A stretch of 64,000 nt of DNA from Promicromonospora iranensis (GCF_028994805.1 NZ_JAJQQP010000001.1:505062-569061); one strand, 5' to 3'; counted from the stretch's first letter, positions 47,288 to 55,152 are shown. Notes: generated by a model from the letters alone, not told the origin. Translations and numbers: made by a program.

Positions 47288-48136
47288 GTGACCGTGACGG
47301 CTGCGAGACTGGGCCGGATGACGCACCCGGGCACGGCCGACGCGGTGCCGCCGGACGGCCTGACCGTCGGCGGCGCCGCGTCCGTCGTGGGCGTCACGGT
47401 CCGGACGCTGCACCACTGGGACGAGGTGGGCCTGGCCCGCCCGTCGCAACGCACCTCGGGCGGGCACCGGCTCTACGACGCCGCGGACGTCGCCCGGCTC
47501 CACCGGGTGCGCCTCTACCGCGAGCTCGGTGTCCCCCTCGCCGACATCGGTGCGCTGCTCTCCGCGCCGACCGACGATGCGGAGGACTCCCTCCGCAGGC
47601 AGCTGGACCAGGTGCGCGAGCACATCAGGCGCCTGGAACGCTCGGCGGACGCACTGGACCGGCTGATCGAGGCTCGCCGCTCCGGCATCCTGCTCTCCCC
47701 CGAGGAACAGGTGGAGATCTTCGGCGAGCGGTGGGACCCGTCCCAGCAGCTCCAGGCCAGGGACCGCTGGGGTGACAGCGAGCAGTGGGCGCAGTACGCC
47801 GAACGTGCCGCGGACCGGAGCCCCGAGGACTGGCGCCGGATCATGGCGGACGTCGAGGCGCTGCACGGCGATCTGGCCACGGCCGTCCGCGAGGGTGTGC
47901 GGCCGGGGAGCGAGCGGGCGAACGCCCTGGCCGAGCGGCACCGCGCGTCGATGAGCACCTACTTCGACTGCACCCGCTCGATGCACGCCTGCCTGGCCCG
48001 CTCCTTCGTCGACGACCCGGGCTTCCTGACGTTCTACGACGACATCGAGGTGGGCCTCGCCGGCTGGCTCCGCGACATCGTGGACGCCAACGCGCTGGCC
48101 CACGGCGTCGACCCCGCGACCGCGACCTGGACCTGA
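47288..48136 (+). CDS. MerR regulator with TipAS antibiotic-recognition domain
   Basis: A 282-residue protein. The MerR winged helix reads VGGAASVVGVTVRTLHHWDE, VGLARPSQRTSGGHRLYD and ADVARLHRVRLYRELGVPLA. A coiled coil (LRRQLDQVREHIRRLERSAD) follows, then the TipAS domain from LLSPEEQVEIFG to the C-terminus, with the conserved Trp/Tyr-rich helices (STYFDCTRSMHACLARSFVD). TipAL-type regulators bind thiopeptide or other bulky drugs and activate their own operon. GTG 47288 follows GAGG; ATG 47318 is an alternative. It is co-transcribed with the VOC gene behind a matching 19-base-spacer promoter at 46732. Confidence 0.9.
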   Translation: MTVTAARLGRMTHPGTADAVPPDGLTVGGAASVVGVTVRTLHHWDEVGLARPSQRTSGGHRLYDAADVARLHRVRLYRELGVPLADIGALLSAPTDDAEDSLRRQLDQVREHIRRLERSADALDRLIEARRSGILLSPEEQVEIFGERWDPSQQLQARDRWGDSEQWAQYAERAADRSPEDWRRIMADVEALHGDLATAVREGVRPGSERANALAERHRASMSTYFDCTRSMHACLARSFVDDPGFLTFYDDIEVGLAGWLRDIVDANALAHGVDPATATWT

Positions 48137-48284
48137 GCCGAGGCGGCATGCGTCCTGGCGCGGGCCGGCTGTGGCCTGTGGCAAGAACCACGTGTACCGC
48201 GCCGGGCCGGTGTCGTAGCATCGAACGGTCGGCTGCGCGGCGATCTGGCCCGGCCGGCCTCACGGAACACACGAGGAGCGAGAG

Positions 48285-48365
48285 ATGCGGGAACTCACCG
48301 CGGGATGCGGGGCGGCCGTCGCGGCCTGCTCGGGCAGCTCCCGGACCCGCGTCACGACTCTCTGA
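48285..48365 (+). CDS. Possible 26-residue small protein or leader
   Basis: In the 434-base gap before the FBP gene, ATG 48285 follows GAGGAG by six bases and opens 26 codons (MRELTAGCGAAVAAC and SSRTRVTTL). TAGCAT at 48216-48221 could be a -10 box for it. No family is recognised. The rest of the gap (48366-48570) shows no structure I can name. It may be chance. Confidence 0.3.
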   Translation: MRELTAGCGAAVAACSGSSRTRVTTL

Positions 48366-48570
48366 TCACGCACGGCAGCATCCCGCACGGACCGCTTCGA
48401 CGGTCGCGCGCTGCGGCCGGACGTCGGAGGGCGGGCGCGGCATCGTCCCCTGCCCTGCCGCCCGCCTGCCCGGTGACCCGAACGTGTCGGTGACCGAGGC
48501 GCCGTCGTGCACACCCGTGCGACGGCCGATGCCGGCCGGTGGCCTCCGAACGACCGGAAGCCGATACCCC

Positions 48571-49077
48571 ATGAACCCTCTGACCGAGAAGCAGATCCGC
48601 GCGTCCTTCGTGAACGCGAGCAAGCGGGAGGCCGCGCAGGCCACCCTTCCCGACCTCGACACGCTCGACTGGGAGCGCCTCGACTACCTCGGGTGGCACG
48701 ACCGCAAGGCGCCCCTGTCCGCGTACGTGGTGCTCGAGCTCGACGGCGAACCGACCGGCGTGCTGCTGCGCTCCGCCGACGCCAAGGCGGGCCGCGCACG
48801 CACCAAGGGCGTCTGCGCCTGGTGCGAGGACGTCGTCGTCACGGACGACGTCTCCCTCTACGTCGCCCGGCGCGGCGGTGCCTCGGGACGCAACGGGAAC
48901 ACCATCGGCACGCTGATCTGCACCGAGTTCGGCTGCTCGCGGAACGTGCGACGCATGCCGACGTTCACGGAGGCGGGCAACGACCCCGCCATGCGTGAGC
49001 TGATCACCGACCGGCGCATCGCGGGTCTGCGCGAGCGGGCCGCGCGGTTCGTCGCAGAGGTCTGCAGCACGCGCTGA
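48571..49077 (+). CDS. FBP-domain (EF-G-binding, FusB-type zinc finger) protein
   Basis: A 168-residue protein. The N-terminal helical part (MNPLTEKQIRASFVNASKRE) precedes a treble-clef zinc finger with GVCAWCEDV and LICTEFGCSRNVRRMP, four cysteines. This is the FBP_C family, related to FusB/FusC, which bind elongation factor G and free it from stalled ribosomes. In actinobacteria its role is unproven. Fusidic acid protection is only an inference from the family. ATG 48571 is the first in frame with homologous sequence. Not clearly linked to neighbours. Confidence 0.85.
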   Translation: MNPLTEKQIRASFVNASKREAAQATLPDLDTLDWERLDYLGWHDRKAPLSAYVVLELDGEPTGVLLRSADAKAGRARTKGVCAWCEDVVVTDDVSLYVARRGGASGRNGNTIGTLICTEFGCSRNVRRMPTFTEAGNDPAMRELITDRRIAGLRERAARFVAEVCSTR

Positions 49078-49084
49078 TGAACGC

Positions 49085-49121
49085 GTCGGGCGCACAGGTC
49101 CCGTAGACCTGTGCGTCCGAC
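49085..49121. terminator. Bidirectional terminator hairpin
   Basis: CGCACAGGTC (49091-49100) pairs with GACCTGTGCG (49106-49115) around CCGTA, extended by GTCGG/CCGAC on the outside. It separates the FBP gene from the convergent gene at 49171. Confidence 0.75.
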
Positions 49122-49170
49122 AGCCGCACGTGCCGTCGTGCGGACGGGGCCGGGACGCACCTCCGCCGGT

Positions 49171-49440
49171 TCATGCCGGCGAACCGGCCCCGGACCGCAG
49201 GCGTGCGGCCGCCGCGACGGCCGCCTCGCACCACACGACGGCCGGCCGGTCGACGGCGCCGTGCGCCACGATCTGGCGGCACAGCTCGCCCAGCCCTTCG
49301 GTGGCGGCCCGCTCTGCATCGACCCCGGGGAACATCCGGCGCACCGAGAAGACGACGGCACGGCGGTGCGCCGCCCACTCCGAGGGGTTCGAAGCGAGGC
49401 CGTAGGTCCTGCTCTTCGTCTGGGTCATGGTCTGCGTCAT
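49171..49440 (-). CDS. Small unknown protein, paralogue of the gene at 63738
   Basis: An 89-residue protein of unknown function. EWAAHRRAVVFSVRRMFPGV followed by DAERAATEG (residues 21-49) aligns with DWVVHRPNVVRSVAARVPGI and DAEEATSRA in the gene at the window's right end. Identical positions are W, HR, VV, SV, PG, DAE and A. A stop codon six bases upstream in frame confines the start to ATG 49440 or ATG 49428. The ATG is exactly 24 bases from a conserved 16-base promoter element (49465-49480) also found before the gene at 63510. No ribosome-binding site is seen, so the mRNA is probably leaderless. Confidence 0.6.
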   Translation of the reverse strand: MTQTMTQTKSRTYGLASNPSEWAAHRRAVVFSVRRMFPGVDAERAATEGLGELCRQIVAHGAVDRPAVVWCEAAVAAAARLRSGAGSPA

Positions 49441-49480
49441 GCACTACAGACGCGCCTGCCGCACGGATGTCACAGCACTT
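49441..49480 (-). promoter_or_regulatory. Conserved ECF-like promoter element, copy 1
   Basis: Read on the minus strand, AAGTGCTGTGACATCC (49480-49465), 12 bases, CGTC and 8 bases precede the ATG at 49440. GTGAC-N16-CGTC has the spacing of ECF sigma-factor promoters. The same 16 bases occur without mismatch at 63470 and with one mismatch at 63310-63325. Confidence 0.7.
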
Positions 49481-49520
49481 CGGCGACCGAGTTGTCGGTG
49501 TCGCGCAGTAACCTCTCAGC

Positions 49521-50039
49521 GTGCCCCTCTCCGACAGCGAACCGCGACCCGGCTCCACCGATCCGGCCGCCCTGTTCACCGCCTACCTGGACTACTACCG
49601 GCAGGCCGTGGACCGGAAGCTGCGCAGCCTGTCGGACGCCGACCTGCGTGCGTCCCGCCTCCCGTCCGGCTGGTCGCCGCTCGAGCTGCTGATCCACCTG
49701 GTGCACATGGAGCAGCGCTGGTTCCGGTGGGGCTTCCTGGCGGAGCCCGTCGAGCGGCCGTGGGACGACCACGCGGGCCAGGACCCGCACGGACCCTGGG
49801 CGGTGCCCGACGGCGTCGGGCTGGACGAGCTGCTCCAGGCCCTGCACGCCGGTGGCGCCACGACCAGCGAGGTGCTCGCGACCCACGCGCTGGACGAGCA
49901 GGGCGCGCTGGGCGGTCGGTTCACCGAGGATCCGCCCACGCTCGCGTGGATCTGTTTCCACGTGCTGCAGGAGTACGCCCGCCATGCGGGTCACCTGGAC
50001 ATCTCCGTGGAGCTGGCCGGCGGTGCGACAGGCGAATGA
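49521..50039 (+). CDS. DinB/DUF664-family protein
   Basis: A 172-residue four-helix-bundle protein of the DinB superfamily. LPSGWSPLELLIHLVHMEQR holds the first metal-type His. RRFRWGFLAEPVERPW-like sequence (WFRWGFLAEP) and WICFHVLQEYARHAGHLDIS holds the final HxxxH. The three-His site usually binds Zn or Ni; some members are bacillithiol or mycothiol transferases. Mycothiol-dependent activity would be plausible given ino1 in this genome, but is inference. GTG 49521 is the start, and TAACCT about eight bases before it suggests a leaderless mRNA. Its stop overlaps the next ATG. Confidence 0.87.
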   Translation: MPLSDSEPRPGSTDPAALFTAYLDYYRQAVDRKLRSLSDADLRASRLPSGWSPLELLIHLVHMEQRWFRWGFLAEPVERPWDDHAGQDPHGPWAVPDGVGLDELLQALHAGGATTSEVLATHALDEQGALGGRFTEDPPTLAWICFHVLQEYARHAGHLDISVELAGGATGE

Positions 50040-50773
50040 GCACTCGCCGAACAGCCGTGTGGACGACGGCGGCCGGGGTCGCCGTCGTGGCGGTGCTCGC
50101 CGTGCTCGTGGTGAACGGGGTCGTCTGGCCCAACCGGATCCCCGCCGCCCGGTACGACGTACGGGGTGTGGACGTCGCGCACTACCAGGGCGAGGTCGAC
50201 TGGGACGTGCTGGCCGCGCAGGACCTCGACTTCGCCTGGATCAAGGCCACCGAGGGCTCCTCGCACACCGACCCGCGGTTCGCCGCGAACTGGGCGGCCG
50301 CCACCCGGACCGACCTGCTCGTCGGTGCGTACCACTTCATGAGCTTCGAGAGCCCGGGCGCCGACCAGGCCGCGCAGCTCGCCGCCGAGGTCCCTGCGAC
50401 CCCCGGGACCCTCCCGCCGGTGATCGACCTGGAGTTCTACGGCGCGTTCCACGAGGACCACCCGTCACCGAAGACGGTGCGCGCGATCCTCGACCCGCTC
50501 GTCGCCGGGATCACGGAGCACTACGGCGCCGCTCCGATCGTGTACGCGACGCAGGAGGCGTACGACCTGTACCTCGCCGGCCGCTACCCGGACCTGCCGA
50601 TCTGGATCCGGTCGGTCGGGTGGACGCCCCGGCTGTCCGACGGACGCGACTGGACGATCTGGCAGTACTCGCACCGCGACCGGCTGCCCGGCTACGACGG
50701 CGTCGAGCCGTACATCGACATGAACGTCTTCGCGGGAACCCGCGCCGAGCTCGAGGCGCTCACCCTCGACTGA
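50036..50773 (+). CDS. GH25 lysozyme-like muramidase, membrane-anchored
   Basis: A 245-residue protein with an N-terminal TM or signal anchor (AAGVAVVAVLAVLVVNGVVW) and a GH25 domain. GVDVAHYQGEVDWDVL opens the barrel, FAWIKATEGSSHTDPRF and VGAYHFMSF are conserved, and PPVIDLEFYG carries the catalytic Asp-x-Glu pair. PIWIRSVGWTP, WTIWQYSH and DMNVFAG close the domain. It cleaves the MurNAc-GlcNAc bond in peptidoglycan. The ATG overlaps the DinB stop codon (ATGA). The presence of an anchor without a cleavage-site consensus suggests a cell-attached enzyme. Confidence 0.9.
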   Translation: MSTRRTAVWTTAAGVAVVAVLAVLVVNGVVWPNRIPAARYDVRGVDVAHYQGEVDWDVLAAQDLDFAWIKATEGSSHTDPRFAANWAAATRTDLLVGAYHFMSFESPGADQAAQLAAEVPATPGTLPPVIDLEFYGAFHEDHPSPKTVRAILDPLVAGITEHYGAAPIVYATQEAYDLYLAGRYPDLPIWIRSVGWTPRLSDGRDWTIWQYSHRDRLPGYDGVEPYIDMNVFAGTRAELEALTLD

Positions 50774-50796
50774 GCCGCGTGGGTCAGGGCAGGACG

Positions 50797-51303
50797 TCAG
50801 GGCACGCCGATGGTGCCGACCAGCTGACCGCCGCTGTCCACCACCTCGAAGCCGATGCGCTCCAGAGACCTCCGGACGACGGGCGAGCGCGTCGCCGACC
50901 GTGCCACCAGGCGCTTGGCGTCCATGGTCTGCGCCGCGGCGACCGCCCAGTAGACGACCTCGCCGGAGATGCCCTGGCCGCGGTACGACCGACCGAGCCA
51001 GAGGCCGACCTCCCGCGCGGTCGGGTCGCCGTCGACCAGCGCCAGGCGCGCGGCGCCCACCACCCTGCCCCTGGCCTTGACCGCCCAGGTCACCTCGGGG
51101 ACCGGGGTGTGCCGGTTCACCCGGCACCGACGATGGTACTCCCGGAACGCGCCCTTGCGGAGGTCGGTCCAGGTCGTGCGCGGCTCGGTGGCCGACTCGC
51201 CGGAGGCGGGCGGCATCACCTCGCCGGGCTCGGCCTCGGCGACGGCCAGGGCGAGGAGGGCCTCGAGCACGTCCTCGTCCACGGGAACCAGGTCGACCAT
51301 CAT
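50797..51303 (-). CDS. GNAT-family N-acetyltransferase
   Basis: A 168-residue GNAT fold. REVGLWLGRSYRGQGISGEV is the acetyl-CoA loop (Q/RxxGxG/A), preceded by VVGAARLALVDGD and followed by YWAVAAAQTMDAKRLVARSA and VVRRSLERIGFEVVD. Of the adjacent ATG codons, 51303 has GAGGTG nine bases upstream; the GTG at 51315 overlaps that site. Substrate unknown. It is convergent with the GH25 gene. Confidence 0.85.
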   Translation of the reverse strand: MMVDLVPVDEDVLEALLALAVAEAEPGEVMPPASGESATEPRTTWTDLRKGAFREYHRRCRVNRHTPVPEVTWAVKARGRVVGAARLALVDGDPTAREVGLWLGRSYRGQGISGEVVYWAVAAAQTMDAKRLVARSATRSPVVRRSLERIGFEVVDSGGQLVGTIGVP

Positions 51304-51403
51304 CTGCGACGTCACCTCGCGGATGATAGTCGCATTTCGGACCCCTTGGGAGTCGTGAAACTTTCAACCACCTGACTCGGGGTCAGGAGCAGGCCCGCGT
51401 GGG

Positions 51404-52513
51404 TCACGCGTCCCTGGCGTAGTCGACGCGGCCGAGCCCCAGCCACGCGGCGAGGCCTTCCACCTCGGCGTGCACCGCGTCCATCGTCGCCCCGTCGAAC
51501 GGCAGGTCCTCGTGCACCGCGAAGACGTTCAGCACGCCCTCCTTGCGGTCCGCCTTCGCGTCGAGCTTTCCCACGAACCGTTCCCCGTGCAGGATCGGCA
51601 GCGCGAAGTAGCCCCAGCGACGCTTGCCCTTCGGCTTGTACATCTCGAGCATGTACTCGTAGTCGAACAGGTCGAGCAGGCGAGGCCGGTCGGCGGCTAT
51701 CGCGTCGAACGGGGACAGCAGGGCGGTACGCGGCTCGAACTCCTCGTTCGCACGCTCGAGCAGCGCCCGGTCGACCCGCCACTCGCCGTCCACCCCCTCG
51801 ACCTGGACCACCTCGCCGGGCAGCTCCACCCACCAGGCGTTGTCACCCGCGCGGCCCTGTACCCGCTTGCGGGCGATGCCCTCGGCGGCCAGCCGCCGGT
51901 CGACCCGCTCCCGCAGCGCCTCCTCCAGGGGGACCGGCTCGACCTGTGGATACACCCGCTCCGCAAGATCCCACAGCCGCTGCCTGCCCTTGCGCCCGAC
52001 CATCGCGAGCTTGCCCTGCATGTTCAGCGCCTCGAGCATCTCGGCCACGCTGCGCCGGCTGCTCCACCCCTCGGCCCCCCACGTGTACGGCACGCGGGCC
52101 GTGTCGGGCACGTCCTTGGCGAGCACCGGCCCCTCGGACTCGATCAGCGCCAGCACCTCTCGCTCGAACTCCGCGTTGTCGGCGAGCCACTGCCGCATGG
52201 TCTCGTTCTGCGGCCAGCGGGCCATCTGCTCCAGGTAGAGGGCCAGGTCGCCCATCGGCCGCACGGTGCCCCGCAGCTGGAACAGCATGCGGTCGGAGAT
52301 CGCGTCGTCGACGGCGCCCTGCCAGTACTCGTTGCCCAGCCGGGACCAGGCGACGAGGTCGACGGCGGGCGCCACGGCCGACGTCGGATCCACCGAGAGG
52401 AACGTCAGGTCCTCCACCAGCTGGATCAGGTCGACCGGACGGCGAGCGTCGAGCAGCTGGGCGCGGAGGGCGATGCGCCGCCCCTGCTGCACGGTGAGCC
52501 GATGCGTGGCCAT
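51404..52513 (-). CDS. YcaQ/AlkZ-like winged-helix protein
   Basis: A 369-residue protein of the HTH_42 (YcaQ) family, which includes DNA glycosylases that unhook interstrand crosslinks. It has tandem winged helices (EREVLALIESEGPVLAKDVP, SSRRSVAEMLEALNMQGKLA) and the C-terminal signature GYFALPILHGERFVGKLDAK. The catalytic QxD/QxQ motif of YcaQ/AlkZ, expected near residue 40, is replaced by FLSVDPTSAV (Ser-Val-Asp). Activity on crosslinks is therefore uncertain, and a different substrate is possible. ATG 52513 starts MATHRLTVQQ. Confidence 0.82.
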   Translation of the reverse strand: MATHRLTVQQGRRIALRAQLLDARRPVDLIQLVEDLTFLSVDPTSAVAPAVDLVAWSRLGNEYWQGAVDDAISDRMLFQLRGTVRPMGDLALYLEQMARWPQNETMRQWLADNAEFEREVLALIESEGPVLAKDVPDTARVPYTWGAEGWSSRRSVAEMLEALNMQGKLAMVGRKGRQRLWDLAERVYPQVEPVPLEEALRERVDRRLAAEGIARKRVQGRAGDNAWWVELPGEVVQVEGVDGEWRVDRALLERANEEFEPRTALLSPFDAIAADRPRLLDLFDYEYMLEMYKPKGKRRWGYFALPILHGERFVGKLDAKADRKEGVLNVFAVHEDLPFDGATMDAVHAEVEGLAAWLGLGRVDYARDA

Positions 52514-52562
52514 GCCGCGAGGATACGGAAGAACAGCGACATGCTCCTTCGAGCCGTCCACT

Positions 52563-52587
52563 CAACCTTTTGTCGTGCTGGACCGTG
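52563..52587 (+). promoter_or_regulatory. ECF-type autoregulatory promoter of the sigma factor gene
   Basis: CAACC (52563-52567), 16 bases, CGTG (52584-52587) stand before the sigma-factor gene. The spacing and the AACC/CGT boxes fit ECF promoters, so the sigma factor may transcribe its own gene. One base differs from the CGTC consensus. Confidence 0.5.
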
Positions 52588-52601
52588 AGGGAGGCATGAG
52601 C

Positions 52602-53219
52602 ATGCCAATGGTCGCGGGGCGTTCGAGCCCCGACAAGGTTCACGCGATCGACGTCGTGGTGGTGGGGGACAAGGAGGCCGAGTTCGCCAGCTTCATGGCC
52701 CGGTCGGCTCCAGCCCTCGCACGCACCGCCTGGCTGCTGTGCGGTGACACCCATGTCGCCGAGGAGCTGGTGCAGCAAGCCCTCATGAAGACCTACCTGG
52801 CCTGGCCGAAGGCACGGCAGGGCGAACCGCTCGCCTACGCGCGCCGCGTCCTGGCCAACCTGCGGATCGACCGCTGGCGCCGGCGTCGGCGGGAGGTCCT
52901 CATGGCCTCCGACACGCTGCCCGACCGGTCGGACGGCAGTCCCGGCCCGGCCGACCGGCACGCCGAGCGCGACCGGCTCAGCCGCGCCCTGCTGACACTC
53001 CCCACCAAGCAGCGCCGGATCGTGGTGCTCCGGCACCTGGAGGGCCTGTCGGAGCGTGAGGTCGCCGACGCGACCGGAGTTTCCGTCGGCACCGTGAAGT
53101 CCACCGCGTCACGCGGCATCGCCCGCCTGCGCGAGGTCCTGCAGACGGAGGACGCGGCCGACGCCGTGCGCACCACGACAACCCCCACAGGCACCACCGA
53201 CGAGCGGAGCGGGTCATGA
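52602..53219 (+). CDS. SigE-family ECF RNA polymerase sigma factor
   Basis: A 205-residue sigma factor. Region 2: FASFMARSAPALARTAWLLC, GDTHVAEELVQQALMKTYLA and EPLAYARRVLANLRIDRWRR. Region 4: RALLTLPTKQRRIVVLRHLE, GLSEREVADATGVSVGTVKS and TASRGIARLREVL. This matches the actinobacterial SigE-family (ECF) group. ATG 52602 is chosen: GGAGG lies seven bases upstream, whereas ATG 52596 is too close. The stop overlaps the start of the next gene (ATGA), whose product probably controls it. Targets are unknown. Confidence 0.92.
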   Translation: MPMVAGRSSPDKVHAIDVVVVGDKEAEFASFMARSAPALARTAWLLCGDTHVAEELVQQALMKTYLAWPKARQGEPLAYARRVLANLRIDRWRRRRREVLMASDTLPDRSDGSPGPADRHAERDRLSRALLTLPTKQRRIVVLRHLEGLSEREVADATGVSVGTVKSTASRGIARLREVLQTEDAADAVRTTTTPTGTTDERSGS

Positions 53220-54352
53220 ACAACGACGAGCAGTTCGCAGCGAACCTGCGCACCCAGGTGTCCCAGGTCGCACCGACGATCGATGTGGACGTCACTCGGG
53301 TGGTCCCCGCCGCCCGGCGGCGGCGGGCCGCCCGGGTGGGCGGTGTCACCCTGGCCATGGGGCTGGCGCTGGGCGGAGGGGCCTGGGTGGCCACCACCCT
53401 GGAGGCGCCGGGCACCGCCCTCCCTGGCGGTTCGATGACGATAGCGGCGTCGCCGTCTCCGTCGCCGAGCGGACCGCCGGCGACGTCGGGCGCGGGCGAC
53501 GAGCTCACCGGCGAACCCAGCAACCCCGTCGAGAACGCGACCGTGCCGCCCGAGGGCTGGCGCGACGCGACGTACTTCCACGTGGTGACGCGCCACGACA
53601 CCACGAAGCAGGGTGAGGCGACCGACCCCGCCCTGTTCGGGATCGAACGCTGGTACGGCGACGGCGTCAGCTTCGAGCTCACCGCGAACGGGCCGGCGCT
53701 GCTCGACGTGCCCACGTACCTCAACCTCGGGCACGACGAGACCAACGTGAGCCTCACCTGGGCGGAGCTCGCCGAGCTACCCACCGAACCAGCCGCTCTC
53801 GAGGACGCGCTGCGCACCGCCTACGAGCCGACCGGCGAGGGCGAGGAGGCCGTGCTCTACGCGGCCTCGAGGCTGATCAACGCGGCACCGAGCGCTCCGG
53901 AGCTGCGCGCCGCCGCGTGGGAGCTGCTCAAGACGCTCCCCGGCGTCGAGGTGCAGCAGGGAGCACGGGACACCGCGGACCGGCTTGGCACCGCCGCGAC
54001 GTTCACGCTGTTCGACGCGACGTGGACCTACATCTACGACGAGGAGCAGGACGTCCCGCTCGAGACCGAGGAGTCGATGGGCAAGATCCACTCCGTCAAC
54101 ACCTTCGTCACGACCGAGTTCACGCCTCTCCCCGATGAGGTCGCCGACAGCACCATCGAGATACCCGACTTCACCGCGATGACCGTCGAGGACGCCGGGG
54201 TCGTCTGCCAGCAGACGCACCTCACCTGCGTCTTCGAGGACACCGAGTCGGACACGGTCCCTGCGGGAACGATCATCTCGTCGGACCCGGAGACCGGCGC
54301 TCTCGTCAGCTGGGGTGCCGTCGTCACGCTCCAGCTGTCCACGGGTTCCTGA
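53216..54352 (+). CDS. Membrane partner of the SigE-family sigma factor, with C-terminal PASTA domain
   Basis: A 378-residue single-pass protein. A short cytoplasmic part (NNDEQFAANLRTQVSQVAPT) and an Arg-rich stretch (PAARRRRAARVGG) precede a TM helix (VTLAMGLALGGGAWVATTLE). The extracytoplasmic region starts with a Ser/Pro linker (SPSPSPSGPPATSG). The middle resembles the CU044_5270 family usually encoded after SigE-type sigma genes. The last 65 residues form a PASTA-like unit (EIPDFTAMTVEDAGVVCQQT ... VTLQLSTGS). Coupled to the sigma gene (ATGA), it is likely an anti-sigma or sensor that reads cell-wall fragments. That function is inference. Confidence 0.78.
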   Translation: MNNDEQFAANLRTQVSQVAPTIDVDVTRVVPAARRRRAARVGGVTLAMGLALGGGAWVATTLEAPGTALPGGSMTIAASPSPSPSGPPATSGAGDELTGEPSNPVENATVPPEGWRDATYFHVVTRHDTTKQGEATDPALFGIERWYGDGVSFELTANGPALLDVPTYLNLGHDETNVSLTWAELAELPTEPAALEDALRTAYEPTGEGEEAVLYAASRLINAAPSAPELRAAAWELLKTLPGVEVQQGARDTADRLGTAATFTLFDATWTYIYDEEQDVPLETEESMGKIHSVNTFVTTEFTPLPDEVADSTIEIPDFTAMTVEDAGVVCQQTHLTCVFEDTESDTVPAGTIISSDPETGALVSWGAVVTLQLSTGS

Positions 54353-54364
54353 CCTGGTAGCTCA

Positions 54365-54422
54365 CCACGGGCCCCAGGCCACGCCGGTTGCTCTCGAGCC
54401 CGGCGTAGCCTGGGGCCCGTGG
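54365..54422. terminator. Large hairpin after the sigma operon overlapping the next start codon
   Basis: CCACGGGCCCCAGGC (54365-54379) pairs perfectly with 54408-54422; an inner ACGCCGG/CCGGCGT stem (54381-54387 with 54400-54406) extends it. The 3' arm includes the GTG start (54419) of the SRPBCC gene, so the structure may end the sigma transcript and hide that start codon in read-through RNA. Confidence 0.65.
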
Positions 54423-54865
54423 CCCATGCCTACCGCACCAGCACCCGGGTCGAGGCGCCCGCCGACGTCGTCTGGCAGGTCCTGTCCGACGTCGAGCGCA
54501 TGCCCACCTGGACCAGCTCCATGACCAGCGTGACGATCCTCGGCCCCGAGCCGGCCATCACCCTCGGCTCCCGCGTCGAGATGACGCAGCCCGGCCTGCC
54601 CCGGTCCGTGTGGGAGGTGGACGGGCTGGCGGAGGGCCGCGGTTTCTCCTGGTCGAGCAGCACCCCTGGTATCAGATCGGGAGCGGCGCACCAGATCGCG
54701 CCGCTGTCCGACGCCGCGTGCGAGGTGACGCTGGTGGTCGCGCAGAGCGGGATGCTCGCCGGCCTGACCAACGTCGTGCTGGGCTCGCGAGCACGGGAGC
54801 TCGTGGACACGGAGCTGGCCGAGCTGAAGGCCGAGGCGGAGCTGCGCGTCCGGGACAAGAGCTGA
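54419..54865 (+). CDS. SRPBCC-family protein (polyketide cyclase/START-like)
   Basis: A 148-residue helix-grip protein. HAYRTSTRVEAPADVVWQVL, SDVERMPTWTSSMTSVTIL and the long C-terminal helix (SRARELVDTELAELKAEAEL) match the SRPBCC superfamily, which binds hydrophobic ligands. WEVDGLAEGRGFSWSSSTPG is the central sheet. Function is not predictable. The start GTG lies inside the 3' arm of the hairpin at 54365-54422 and no ribosome-binding site is visible. A leaderless message starting near 54419 is likely. Confidence 0.8.
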   Translation: MAHAYRTSTRVEAPADVVWQVLSDVERMPTWTSSMTSVTILGPEPAITLGSRVEMTQPGLPRSVWEVDGLAEGRGFSWSSSTPGIRSGAAHQIAPLSDAACEVTLVVAQSGMLAGLTNVVLGSRARELVDTELAELKAEAELRVRDKS

Positions 54866-54889
54866 CACGCCGCCGGAGACCGGCGTGTC
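54864..54889 (+). terminator. Terminator after the SRPBCC gene
   Basis: GACACGCCG (54864-54872) pairs with CGGCGTGTC (54881-54889), followed by CATCATTTCTTCC, a T-rich tail. The following 54890-55152 stretch has a small GTTGCGCC/GGCGCAAC hairpin (55071-55092) in the leader of the next gene and no riboswitch I can recognise. Confidence 0.7.
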
Positions 54890-55152
54890 GCATCATTTCT
54901 TCCTGTGTTTCTCCCTGCCCTCCATAGGCCCATTTCGGTGTGAAGAATGGCCCTTGGGCTGGGAAAAGGCATCAGGGCGAAAAGTTACGCGCGTTTCGGA
55001 CACGTTGATACTTCACGACAACCGTTATCTGATCGAGACAAGGTGGTGACCCGTATGTAGCGTCGGTCCCGTTGCGCCACCGGAGGCGCAACCGCAGGCC
55101 CCATTCCCCAGTTCGGTACGGGCTCGCGCAATCGGCGACTTGGAGAACTTCG

